A stretch of DNA of 6,041 nt, taken from NCBI GenBank assembly GCA_002380945.1, contig DFWO01000158.1:1-6041 (forward strand). Reading direction: 5' to 3'. This DNA is from Methylococcaceae bacterium UBA4132. Its GTDB lineage: Bacteria; Pseudomonadota; Gammaproteobacteria; Methylococcales; Methylomonadaceae. Position numbers and translations under genes: made by a program. Of the stretch, positions 1-5,986 are shown in pieces. Under the pieces are notes generated by a model. That model saw only the letters and a program-made list of their open reading frames with translations. It made no database searches and was not told the origin of the DNA. The stretch's first letter is position 1, and each line of letters opens with the position of its first letter.

Positions 1-37
1 ATTTGGAGAGATGGTATCTACACACTCATATTATTGA

Positions 38-616
38 CTAGCTTACTTTTCCAGCCGCAGTCGCTTCTGGCACTTCAATCAATCGACCTGATTTCACATC
101 GTAGATATAACCATAGACGGGAATATCTGAAGGCACTAAGGCATGGGCTTTAATGCGTTGCACATCTTCTAACACACTTTGTGCCTGATCTTTAATGGTC
201 AGCCAGTTGATGTATTTACCTTCCGTACAACCGCCACCTTCACAGCAATCATGCCAACCGCTGGCATCTACAGATGCAGTTTTTAAGCTACTGCCGAGCA
301 AATCTGCCATGATTTCATTGTTAAAAGTTTCCATGCCGCAATCGGTGTGGTGAATCACAAACCATTCGCGTGTGCCTAATAATTTATACGAAATGACCAG
401 CGAACGTATTGCGTCATCACTGGCTCTGCCACCTGCGTTACGAATAACGTGAGCGTCACCTTCTGATAAACCTGCATATTTTGCTGGGTCTAAACGCGCA
501 TCCATACAGGTTAAAATGGCAAACTGCCGTGCTGGTGGCATGGCTAAACCACCTTTATCAAAACCTGCTACATAGTCACGATTAGCACTTAACACTTCAT
601 TTAATATTTTTGTCAT
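38..616 (-). CDS. Beta-class carbonic anhydrase
   Basis: This 192-residue cytoplasmic enzyme should interconvert CO2 and bicarbonate. The active-site signature is complete: Cys37-Met-Asp39-Ala-Arg41 supplies one zinc ligand and the Asp/Arg dyad, and His90-Thr-Asp-Cys93 supplies the other two ligands. The IRNAGGRASDDAIRSL stretch (about 58-73) is typical of the family. The overall shape, a short N-terminus and a C-terminal IPVYGYIYDVKSGRL segment, resembles the small mycobacterial-type (Rv1284-like) beta enzymes more than E. coli Can. The ATG start is supported by an AGAGGA-type ribosome binding site six bases upstream. An odd segment at about 122-130 (His-Asp-Cys-Cys-Glu-Gly-Gly-Gly-Cys) puts three extra cysteines where relatives, as I remember them, have a Gly/Pro/Ser-rich loop. 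It is the last gene of the leftward series; no promoter in the preceding 365 bp convinced me. The family call is secure, the in vivo role is not visible. Confidence 0.96.
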   Translation of the reverse strand: MTKILNEVLSANRDYVAGFDKGGLAMPPARQFAILTCMDARLDPAKYAGLSEGDAHVIRNAGGRASDDAIRSLVISYKLLGTREWFVIHHTDCGMETFNNEIMADLLGSSLKTASVDASGWHDCCEGGGCTEGKYINWLTIKDQAQSVLEDVQRIKAHALVPSDIPVYGYIYDVKSGRLIEVPEATAAGKVS

Positions 617-622
617 TGTTAT

Positions 623-628
623 TCCTCT
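623..628 (-). promoter_or_regulatory. Ribosome binding site of carbonic anhydrase
   Basis: On the minus strand the bases read AGAGGA and lie six bases before the ATG at 616. This is a near-consensus Shine-Dalgarno sequence at good spacing and fixes the start of the carbonic anhydrase gene. Confidence 0.75.
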
Positions 629-761
629 AGTGTGTTAATAATTGACCGCGATTGTCCTCATTACCAAGAAAGACGGTCGGTTTATAATAACACGCTGGTG
701 TGTCGAATATAAGCATTTACTTCAATTGATTGAGTGCTAGCTCTGCAAAATTGGTATTCTT

Positions 762-947
762 TTACTTCACAACTACACTAAAATTTTTACGAGCCAGCCA
801 AGCTCGCTTAACTATCGGTAAAGAAATTATCAAGGTGCAAATCTTGAATAGAAAGTTGCCGATCATGCCAAGCTGGGTTTCAGTTACATCAATACCTCGA
901 TAGCCGTTTATTGAAATATTGCCACTCCACCCGCTGATGATTGGCAA
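762..947 (-). CDS. Doubtful small hydrophobic ORF, possibly a gene remnant
   Basis: This 61-codon frame is unrecognised. It would have to start at a TTG codon, and no Shine-Dalgarno sequence precedes it. The product would have one hydrophobic stretch (about residues 29-46, IGNFLFKICTLIISLPIV) followed by a basic tail (KRAWLARK), which would fit a single membrane segment. Upstream, the frame continues through a single TAA at 960-962 into another hydrophobic stretch, YKRLLFVL. Read-through of that stop would give a longer protein with two hydrophobic segments, which hints at a pseudogene with one nonsense change. It starts just after the MEKHLA stop on the same strand, so it could ride on that transcript. 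It may also be non-coding. No function is proposed. Confidence 0.2.
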   Translation of the reverse strand: MPIISGWSGNISINGYRGIDVTETQLGMIGNFLFKICTLIISLPIVKRAWLARKNFSVVVK

Positions 948-981
948 GGCGATTATGTGTTACAGCACAAATAGCAAACGC

Positions 982-1452
982 TTATAAAAATACCCAGTCA
1001 GAAAAACAGGCGGCTTGTCCTTGATAAACTCCGTTGGCATCGCTGAGATTCCAAATAATCGCATTGCGTATTTCAAAGCGTTTGCCTGTGCTGGAAACCC
1101 GCACGCCGCAATAATCAGTCATAAAACCTTGGGCAGTGACGGCTGCCATTAATTTTTCGCGTGCCGCTTGATTGACAGCTTCTGCGGAAGCATGTGAGGG
1201 TAGAGTAATAAGTTGTTGCCAGTTTAGTTCAAACAGTTGTAAACCTTGCGCATTGGCATAATTAAAAATAGGGTCTGAATCAGTATTATGCGAGAGCAAT
1301 ACAAACGGTGCGTAATACAAGCGTTCAGCTAAGTTGTTCGTATCAGGTAGCAGCGGATAGCCAAGTAAGTTTTGAAAACTTTGGCTGATAAGCGCGATAT
1401 GGTCGGCTAGGTAGTTGTTTTCAGTGCAGGGGGAATGGGGGAAGTTGTTCAT
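982..1452 (-). CDS. Stand-alone MEKHLA-domain protein
   Basis: This 156-residue soluble protein consists almost wholly of one MEKHLA domain, a PAS-related fold also found at the C-terminus of plant HD-ZIP III regulators and as single-domain proteins in bacteria. Recognisable blocks are AERLYYAPFVLLSH (42-55), DPIFNYAN (60-67), LFELNW (73-78), GVRVSSTGKRFEI (116-128) and IIWNL (132-136). There is no signal peptide, membrane segment or attached output domain, so it may act as a small sensor or ligand-binding partner; that is inference, since bacterial versions have no established function that I know of. The ATG at 1452 has no clear Shine-Dalgarno sequence. The gene begins 14 bases after the T-run of the amidase terminator, leaving no space for its own promoter, so expression probably depends on read-through or on a promoter inside the amidase gene. 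Confidence 0.85.
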   Translation of the reverse strand: MNNFPHSPCTENNYLADHIALISQSFQNLLGYPLLPDTNNLAERLYYAPFVLLSHNTDSDPIFNYANAQGLQLFELNWQQLITLPSHASAEAVNQAAREKLMAAVTAQGFMTDYCGVRVSSTGKRFEIRNAIIWNLSDANGVYQGQAACFSDWVFL

Positions 1453-1466
1453 GGTGTTAGAGGCTT

Positions 1467-1507
1467 AAAAACTCAGGAGTCCAATAGCTGAAGCTATCAG
1501 ACTCCTG
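1467..1507 (-). terminator. Intrinsic terminator of the amidase gene
   Basis: An 8-bp perfect stem (CAGGAGTC at 1474-1481 with GACTCCTG at 1500-1507) is followed by a 2x2 internal loop, five more pairs (1484-1488 with 1493-1497) and a four-base loop. On the minus strand the hairpin is followed by AG and then five T residues (1467-1471). No T-run follows on the plus strand, so it acts leftwards. It lies just behind the amidase stop codon and should end transcripts from the amidase promoter, and from the miaA operon if that reads through. Confidence 0.85.
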
Positions 1508-1515
1508 AAAAGTAG

Positions 1516-2814
1516 CTATAGCGCAGCAACTTTAGTATCAACAGGAGGTGTGCTGGATTTGAAGTAATTACGCACACCGCCGAAAATAGCATCTGCCATT
1601 TTAGTTTGATATTCGGTGTTTAATAGATTTTCTTCTTCACTAGGATTAGAAATGAATGCGGTTTCTACCAAAATCGAGGGGATATCAGGTGATTTAAGTA
1701 CCATGAAACCTGCTTTTTGTACGACATCTTTGTGCATTTCACCCACAGCTTTACAATTTTTTAACACACTTTTAGCCACATCAACACTGGCTTGTTCGGT
1801 TGCACTTTGTGATAAATCAAGCAAGACCGAGGCTAACACATCTTCTTTGTCTTCGAGACTCACGCCGCCTATCAAATCAGAGGCGTTTTCACTTTTTGCT
1901 AACCATAATGCGGCTTCACTAGACGCGCCACTGCGAGACAAAACATAAACTGATGAGCCTTTAACGGTAGTATCTTGAAACGCATCGGCATGAATGGAGA
2001 TGAATAAATCCGCGTGTGCGGTTCTAGCAATCTGCATTCTTTTTCTAAGCCCGACATAGTAATCACCTTTACGCACCATGACAGCTTTCATATCAGGTTG
2101 TGCATTGATGAGTTTTGCTAATTTTTTAGCGATAGCAAACACCACTTGCTTTTCTTCTGTACCATTTGCTCCGTGCGCACCTGGGTCTTCGCCACCATGA
2201 CCTGCATCTATAGCAATAACAATTTTGTCGTGTTTGTTGCTGATTTGTTCGGCAACTTCTTGTAACTGAACGGGTTTATTGTGATTACGAGTAAATACCG
2301 CCATCATATTGGTTGGTTCAGGTAACAAAGCAGGCACGTTTTTATGTTCTAAGGTTTCTTTTTTGTTGGGTTGCGCCGTGGCTTTGCTGGTAATTGCTTT
2401 ATTATCAGCTTCGATAATTGGGTTTTTATTAATCAAATCAATGATTAATTTGTGTTCGTTTTTATTATTGGAACTTAATGAAAAGTTTTTTGCAGTAATC
2501 GGTTTTTTTAAATCAACAGCAAGGCGCACATTGTCTTTGGTTTTTTCTAAAACGTGTATGTGAGCAAATAGCGGGTGGGTCGCGGCTGGTTGGCTTAAGG
2601 TTTGTCCTAACTTGGCATTTTTAATATCAATGACTAGCTGGGTATTCTGTACGAAAACACGATGTTTAGGCGAGGCACTGACATCGAACACCATGCGGGT
2701 TTGCTTTGCTGCTTGTGAATAATGTAATGAATTAATATCAACTGGTTGCCCATAGCTAGGCATGGACAACGACAGTAATCCAAAGACAAATAAACCCTTC
2801 CAGTGATTTCTCAT
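1516..2814 (-). CDS. amiC: Periplasmic N-acetylmuramoyl-L-alanine amidase (AmiB/AmiC type)
   Basis: This exported zinc amidase cleaves the bond between N-acetylmuramic acid and the L-alanine of the stem peptide, a step in daughter-cell separation. From the chosen ATG it has 432 residues: a Sec-type signal peptide (RNHWK, then GLFVFGLLSLSM, likely cut after PSYG near 22), an AMIN septum-targeting domain (about 25-130), a polar linker (about 130-190) and an Amidase_3 domain (about 198-420). Zinc ligands are His206 in DAGHGG, Glu221 in GTEEK and His275 in SIHAD; the catalytic Glu384 is in LVETAFISNP. The segment around 315-340 matches the usual autoinhibitory helix that EnvC/NlpD-type activators displace. 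There is no C-terminal LysM. A TTG five codons upstream (2829) is possible, but the ATG gives a cleaner signal peptide; neither has a strong ribosome binding site. Neighbouring tsaE agrees with E. coli tsaE-amiB. AmiB versus AmiC naming is uncertain. Confidence 0.95.
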   Translation of the reverse strand: MRNHWKGLFVFGLLSLSMPSYGQPVDINSLHYSQAAKQTRMVFDVSASPKHRVFVQNTQLVIDIKNAKLGQTLSQPAATHPLFAHIHVLEKTKDNVRLAVDLKKPITAKNFSLSSNNKNEHKLIIDLINKNPIIEADNKAITSKATAQPNKKETLEHKNVPALLPEPTNMMAVFTRNHNKPVQLQEVAEQISNKHDKIVIAIDAGHGGEDPGAHGANGTEEKQVVFAIAKKLAKLINAQPDMKAVMVRKGDYYVGLRKRMQIARTAHADLFISIHADAFQDTTVKGSSVYVLSRSGASSEAALWLAKSENASDLIGGVSLEDKEDVLASVLLDLSQSATEQASVDVAKSVLKNCKAVGEMHKDVVQKAGFMVLKSPDIPSILVETAFISNPSEEENLLNTEYQTKMADAIFGGVRNYFKSSTPPVDTKVAAL

Positions 2815-2848
2815 GGCTACAACCCACAAAAGTAATAATTTGCATTAG

Positions 2849-2876
2849 ATTATAGCAGTATGTCTTTGTTTTTCAA
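2849..2876 (-). promoter_or_regulatory. Sigma70-like promoter of the amidase gene
   Basis: On the minus strand TTGAAA (2871-2876) and a perfect TATAAT (2849-2854) are separated by 16 bases. Transcription would start near 2842, giving a leader of about 28 bases before the ATG at 2814. It sits in the short gap behind tsaE, where no terminator is visible, so the amidase is probably transcribed both from here and by read-through from the upstream operon. Confidence 0.75.
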
Positions 2877-2895
2877 GAATAGATAAATTATATTT

Positions 2896-3318
2896 TTAAT
2901 CGTGTGACAGAGTGTTAAAGCAAATATTTCGTCCTAAGTCTTGGACAGTTAAGGAAATAATCATATCCGGTTCAGGTAAAAAGCCTTTGCCACGTTCTGC
3001 CCACTCAATAAAGCATAGACTATTTTGGTCAAAATAATCGCGAATCCCCATCCATTCCAACTCTTCAGGATCATTTAAGCGGTATAAGTCAAAATGAAAA
3101 ATTTTACGTTCGCCTAGCGTATATTCTTCAACGAGCGTAAAAGTGGGGCTTTTTACCGCACCAGTAAAACCTGATGCTCTTAGAAAACCGCGTACTAGCG
3201 TGGTTTTACCTGCACCTAAATCACCTTGTAAAAAAATCACACCTTTTTCGGGTAATAGTGTCCAAAGTGCTGCGCCGAATTGTTCAGTTGCTTCGGTTGA
3301 GTCTAAGTATTTTTTCAT
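2896..3318 (-). CDS. tsaE: tRNA t6A biosynthesis ATPase TsaE
   Basis: TsaE is the small ATPase that works with TsaB and TsaD to transfer threonylcarbamoyl to A37 of tRNAs reading ANN codons; it is cytoplasmic and usually essential. The 140-residue product has the Walker A loop GDLGAGKTT (32-40), the SPTF switch motif (57-60), HFDLYRL (75-81) with the conserved Asp77, and the C-terminal IEWAERG block (104-110). E. coli TsaE is slightly longer at about 153 residues; the shorter C-terminal tail is within family range. Its ATG overlaps the upstream nnr stop codon in an ATGA arrangement, which indicates translational coupling, as in many proteobacteria where yjeF/nnr precedes yjeE/tsaE. Confidence 0.97.
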   Translation of the reverse strand: MKKYLDSTEATEQFGAALWTLLPEKGVIFLQGDLGAGKTTLVRGFLRASGFTGAVKSPTFTLVEEYTLGERKIFHFDLYRLNDPEELEWMGIRDYFDQNSLCFIEWAERGKGFLPEPDMIISLTVQDLGRNICFNTLSHD

Positions 3319-4799
3319 TCATTTATGCCTAATCTAAGATAGGGTATTAAGTCACTGGCTAATAAACCGCGTTCACCACCTGTTTCAGCGGCAAGGTCTG
3401 CGGCTTTGCCATGCAAATAAACACCTTGTTGTGCCGCTTCTTTAAGGCTTAAACCTTGTGCGACTAAGCCTGCTAATACACCTGTCAATACATCGCCCAT
3501 ACCACCTGAAGCCATGCCTGCATTGCCTGTATTCGATACGGCTATTTCTTCGCTACTCGCAATCAATGTGCCTGAACCTTTTAAGAGTGCAATACCTTGA
3601 TATTTTGCTTGCAGCGCGGAAACGGCGGCAAAACGGTCTTGTTGTATTTCGGCAGTGGTGCAATTTAACAATCGTGCCGCTTCGGCAGGGTGCGGGGTTA
3701 AAATCCAGTGAGGTAGATGAGGAAAAATTTTGTTGCCGACCATATCCGCTAACAAATTCAAACCATCTGCATCAATAATAAGTGGTTTTTGCGTAAGGAT
3801 TACGGCGGTTAATAATGCGCTTGCCCACTCGCTTTGTCCTAATCCTGTGCCGATAGCAATCACACTGGCTTTGGCTAACAGTGGTATGAGTTGTTCGGTA
3901 GTGTCTACACCATGACACATCAATTCTGGCTGGTTGCTATTCATGACACTTGCGTGGCTACTACGCGTTGCGATGCTAACTAAACCCGCACCGATGCGTA
4001 ACGCCGCGACACCTGCCAAACGTGCCGCGCCTGAATAACCATGATCGCCACCAATGATTAACGCATGACCGTAATCGCCTTTATGTGTACAACGTAGTCG
4101 GCGTGGCAACGGTTTATGAATAACACGCACCGCTGAAATAGCTTGTGTTGCTAATATCGTTTCGGGTATCGCCAATGACGCATAATGCAGTATGCCGCAA
4201 TAATCCGCTGCTTGCCCTGTAAATAAACCTTGTTTCAGGGCGATAAATGTCACGGTCACATTGGCTTTAACTGCTACGTTTCTAATATTACCTGTATTGG
4301 CATCCAAGCCTGATGGCATATCGACTGCCAACACAAACGCGTGGCTGTCATTAATGCTTTTAATCGCTTCTGCATAACGGTCTGTGACAGGATTATTTAA
4401 ACCTGACCCTAATAAGGCATCAACAATCACATCGGCATTCAAGTCTAAGTCGGCTTGAAATGGCACTACAATACCATGTGCAGCGACATGCTGTTGGTAC
4501 GCAGTTAGTGCGTCACCTTTGAGTTGCTCTGTTTTGCTCACACTAACTACGCACACTCTGAATCCTGCTCGCAGTAATAACGTGGCAACCACATAACCAT
4601 CACCCGCATTATTTCCCGAACCACAAAACACCGCGACCGATTGCGCATGAGGACAATAACGCACCACTTCTTGAAAAACCGCATAGCCCGCACTGCTCAT
4701 TAATGCAAAACCTACGATACCGTGTTGTTGAATAGCGTGTTGTTCTAGTTCTCTGACTTGTTCATTACGATAAAGCGTTATAGGTAATTCTTGCATCAT
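3315..4799 (-). CDS. nnr: Bifunctional NAD(P)HX epimerase / ADP-dependent NAD(P)HX dehydratase
   Basis: This enzyme repairs hydrated NADH and NADPH: the N-terminal YjeF_N half epimerises R- to S-NAD(P)HX and the C-terminal YjeF_C half dehydrates the S form using ADP. In 494 residues I see, for the epimerase (about 1-220), CGSGNNAGDGY (59-69), DALLGSG (127-133) and VDMPSGLDANTG (159-170). The dehydratase (about 230-490) shows THKGDYGH (238-245), GGDHGYSGAA (250-259), DADGLNLL, TPHPAEAARLL, LKGSGT and GNAGMASGGMGD (425-436) with catalytic Asp436. The length matches E. coli Nnr. Two tandem ATGs overlap the miaA stop codon (ATGATG). A perfect AGGAGG lies one base before the first and four before the second, so the second (4796, 493 residues) is the more likely start. 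It is coupled to miaA upstream and tsaE downstream. Confidence 0.96.
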   Translation of the reverse strand: MMQELPITLYRNEQVRELEQHAIQQHGIVGFALMSSAGYAVFQEVVRYCPHAQSVAVFCGSGNNAGDGYVVATLLLRAGFRVCVVSVSKTEQLKGDALTAYQQHVAAHGIVVPFQADLDLNADVIVDALLGSGLNNPVTDRYAEAIKSINDSHAFVLAVDMPSGLDANTGNIRNVAVKANVTVTFIALKQGLFTGQAADYCGILHYASLAIPETILATQAISAVRVIHKPLPRRLRCTHKGDYGHALIIGGDHGYSGAARLAGVAALRIGAGLVSIATRSSHASVMNSNQPELMCHGVDTTEQLIPLLAKASVIAIGTGLGQSEWASALLTAVILTQKPLIIDADGLNLLADMVGNKIFPHLPHWILTPHPAEAARLLNCTTAEIQQDRFAAVSALQAKYQGIALLKGSGTLIASSEEIAVSNTGNAGMASGGMGDVLTGVLAGLVAQGLSLKEAAQQGVYLHGKAADLAAETGGERGLLASDLIPYLRLGINE

Positions 4800-5797
4800 G
4801 CCTCCTGAGTTGTTTTTGCTAAATCCGCTAACACTTCAGCTAATAAATCGGATTGACCCGTTGTAAAACAAAGCGCGTCTGTCTCTTTGCGTAACCAAGT
4901 AAATTGCCGTTTTGCCAGTTGCCTTGTGGCAATGATAGCCGTGTCAATCATCGTGGCTTGATCTATTTCACCTTGCAAATAAGACCATACTTGTCGATAA
5001 CCTACGGCTCTGATGGCAGGCATCGTTTCATTTAAATCACCGCGCTGATAGAGAGCTTCCACTTCTGCTATAAAACCTTGTTCTAACATAGCCATAAACC
5101 GCTCAGCGATAACACCGTGCAGAAGTTTACGGTCTGGCGGTGCGATGATGATTTTAAGTACGCGATAGGGTAGGGCTATGGCAGGTTCAGCAGTAAAAAA
5201 TGAGCTGAGCGATTTGCCGCTAATGGCATATACTTCTAATGCCCGTTGTACGCGCTGTGGATCATTAGGATGAATTCGTGCCGCTGCCTCAGGATCAACT
5301 AATGCCAAGCGTTGATGCAGCGCGTCTTTACCCAAGTCGAGTAAATCTTGGTCAAGTTGCGCACGAATGTCAGGGTTCGCTTCGGGCAACACCGCTAAGC
5401 CGTGACTTAAGGCATTGAAATACAACATCGTGCCACCGACTAAAATCGGCAGTTTGCCACGTTGGCTAATGTTTGCCATCAGTGCGAGGGCTTTATTTCT
5501 AAATTGCCCTGTCGAAAAGCTTTCGCTAGGATCAAGAATATCTATTAAATGATGAGCAATGCCTTGTCTTTCCTCTAAGGTGGGCTTTGCCGTGCCTATA
5601 TCCATGCCTTTAAACACCAACGCCGAATCAACGCTGATAATTTCGCCATTGAGTGCGTGTGCCAGTTGTACGGCTAACGCACTTTTGCCAGAGGCAGTGG
5701 GACCCATTAAAAAAAGGGCGGGGGGTAGGTTTTGCACAAAAGTGATTGGGTTGCTGTTAGTTCGTAGGCTGGGTAGAGCGATAGCAAAACCCAGCAT
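4796..5797 (-). CDS. miaA: tRNA dimethylallyltransferase MiaA
   Basis: MiaA transfers the dimethylallyl group to A37 of tRNAs reading UNN codons (i6A, precursor of ms2i6A). The frame shows the P-loop GPTASGKS (32-39), the DSALVFKGMDIGTAKP block (57-72) with the Asp-Ser-Ala active-site motif, HHLIDILDPSESFS (82-95), LVGGTMLYF (119-127), RIHPNDPQRVQRALEV, RAVGYRQVWSYL and TRQLAKRQFTWLR. The start is uncertain. The longest frame begins at ATG 5797 (333 residues) with only a weak GGA before it, and its first 12 or so codons are a REP-like repeat. A GTG at 5737 (residue 21) would give MQNLPPALFLMGPTASGKS and 313 residues, close to the 316 of E. coli MiaA, but has no visible Shine-Dalgarno. It is the first gene of the coupled miaA-nnr-tsaE operon. 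In E. coli miaA instead follows mutL and precedes hfq. Confidence 0.95.
   Translation of the reverse strand: MLGFAIALPSLRTNSNPITFVQNLPPALFLMGPTASGKSALAVQLAHALNGEIISVDSALVFKGMDIGTAKPTLEERQGIAHHLIDILDPSESFSTGQFRNKALALMANISQRGKLPILVGGTMLYFNALSHGLAVLPEANPDIRAQLDQDLLDLGKDALHQRLALVDPEAAARIHPNDPQRVQRALEVYAISGKSLSSFFTAEPAIALPYRVLKIIIAPPDRKLLHGVIAERFMAMLEQGFIAEVEALYQRGDLNETMPAIRAVGYRQVWSYLQGEIDQATMIDTAIIATRQLAKRQFTWLRKETDALCFTTGQSDLLAEVLADLAKTTQEA
4801..4806 (-). promoter_or_regulatory. Perfect Shine-Dalgarno of nnr inside the miaA 3' end
   Basis: The minus strand reads AGGAGG within the last codons of miaA. It is one base from the first nnr ATG (4799) and four bases from the second (4796). The spacing favours the second ATG and couples nnr translation to that of miaA. 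Confidence 0.75.
5764..5795 (+). repeat. REP-like palindromic element
   Basis: A GTAG tetranucleotide (5764-5767) is followed directly by an imperfect palindrome. Outer arms GCTGGGT (5768-5774) and ACCCAGC (5789-5795) are perfect complements, and a short inner GC/GC pairing surrounds GATA. The GTAG-plus-palindrome layout is that of REP elements mobilised by RAYT (IS200-like) transposases, and the 'GTAGG-TGGGT-GAGCG-AGC-AAACCCA' pattern is a common gammaproteobacterial intergenic repeat as I remember it. Only one copy is present here and no RAYT gene is in the window. It overlaps the first codons of the longest miaA frame. Confidence 0.65.
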
Positions 5798-5836
5798 TTA
5801 ATCCAAGGGTAGTGGGTCAAAGCTGTAGTCTAGTGT

Positions 5837-5863
5837 ATTATAAACCGCATGATATGTTATCAA
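5837..5863 (-). promoter_or_regulatory. Candidate promoter of the miaA-nnr-tsaE operon
   Basis: The minus strand carries a perfect TATAAT (5837-5842) preceded by TTGATA (5858-5863) at a short spacing of 15 bases; TTCTTG at 18 bases is an alternative -35. Transcription would start near 5830, about 33 bases before the ATG at 5797 or about 93 before the GTG at 5737. The -35 lies inside the transposase relict on the other strand. The -10 is convincing; the -35 is less so. Confidence 0.5.
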
Positions 5864-5986
5864 GAAATTGTCTGTCCAAACTGTGGTGGACGTACTGAGC
5901 AAGGGACACAATGGTATCGTTGTTAAAATGAAAGTTGTTCAACAAAAATCTTTTTATTAGCTTGTCATTGTAACATATCTACATAA
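5849..5986 (+). pseudogene. Decayed N-terminal relict of an IS1-like transposase (zinc ribbon)
   Basis: An ATG opens a 25-codon frame, MICYQEIVCPNCGG then RTEQGTQWYRC, which ends at TAA (5924-5926). Reading through the stop continues NESCSTKIFLL. Together these match the N-terminal zinc ribbon of IS1-like InsA/transposase proteins, whose usual pattern as I remember it is CPxCGG, about eight residues, GRTxQGTQRYRCxNxxC, then TFLL. Cys9, Cys12, Cys25 and Cys30 would be the zinc ligands. Two lesions are visible: the linker between the first Cys pair and RTEQG is shortened, and a stop replaces one codon after YRC. Beyond FLL (about 5959) similarity fades and another stop follows at 5984-5986. No catalytic domain is in the window. 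It is divergent to miaA and cannot encode an active transposase. Confidence 0.6.

Larger units (their letters stand above)
617..981. other. 365-bp stretch with no confident gene
   Basis: This gap lies between the carbonic anhydrase start and the stop codon of the MEKHLA gene. It holds the carbonic anhydrase leader and a weak 61-codon minus-strand frame at 762-947, listed separately. I looked for a terminator behind the MEKHLA gene and found no stable hairpin followed by a T-run. An 8-bp palindrome (TCAATTGA, 722-729) and a TTTATAATAA tract (about 680-689) are present but are not placed as a convincing promoter for any gene here. No tRNA or other RNA gene was recognised. Confidence 0.5.

Noticed and set aside
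1..37. Possible terminator behind the carbonic anhydrase gene
   Set aside because: No hairpin or T-run is visible in the 37 bases available.
676..700. TTTATAATAACACGCTGGTGTG resembling a promoter -10 plus a small inverted repeat
   Set aside because: The TATAAT is on the plus strand with no plus-strand gene downstream, and the repeat arms are only four bases.
1616..1948. Plus-strand open frame of 110 codons inside the amidase gene
   Set aside because: It lies opposite a gene with complete catalytic motifs, has no recognisable domain and looks like a mirror frame.
2309..2563. Plus-strand frame with hydrophobic stretches inside the amidase gene
   Set aside because: The hydrophobicity comes from the complement of Asn/Lys-rich linker codons; no ribosome binding site or family resemblance was seen.
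3143..3915. Three plus-strand open frames opposite tsaE and nnr
   Set aside because: They are antisense to well-supported conserved genes and show no motifs of their own.
5559..5801. Plus-strand 80-codon frame opposite the miaA start
   Set aside because: It is antisense to the MiaA P-loop region and the REP-like element and has no family resemblance.
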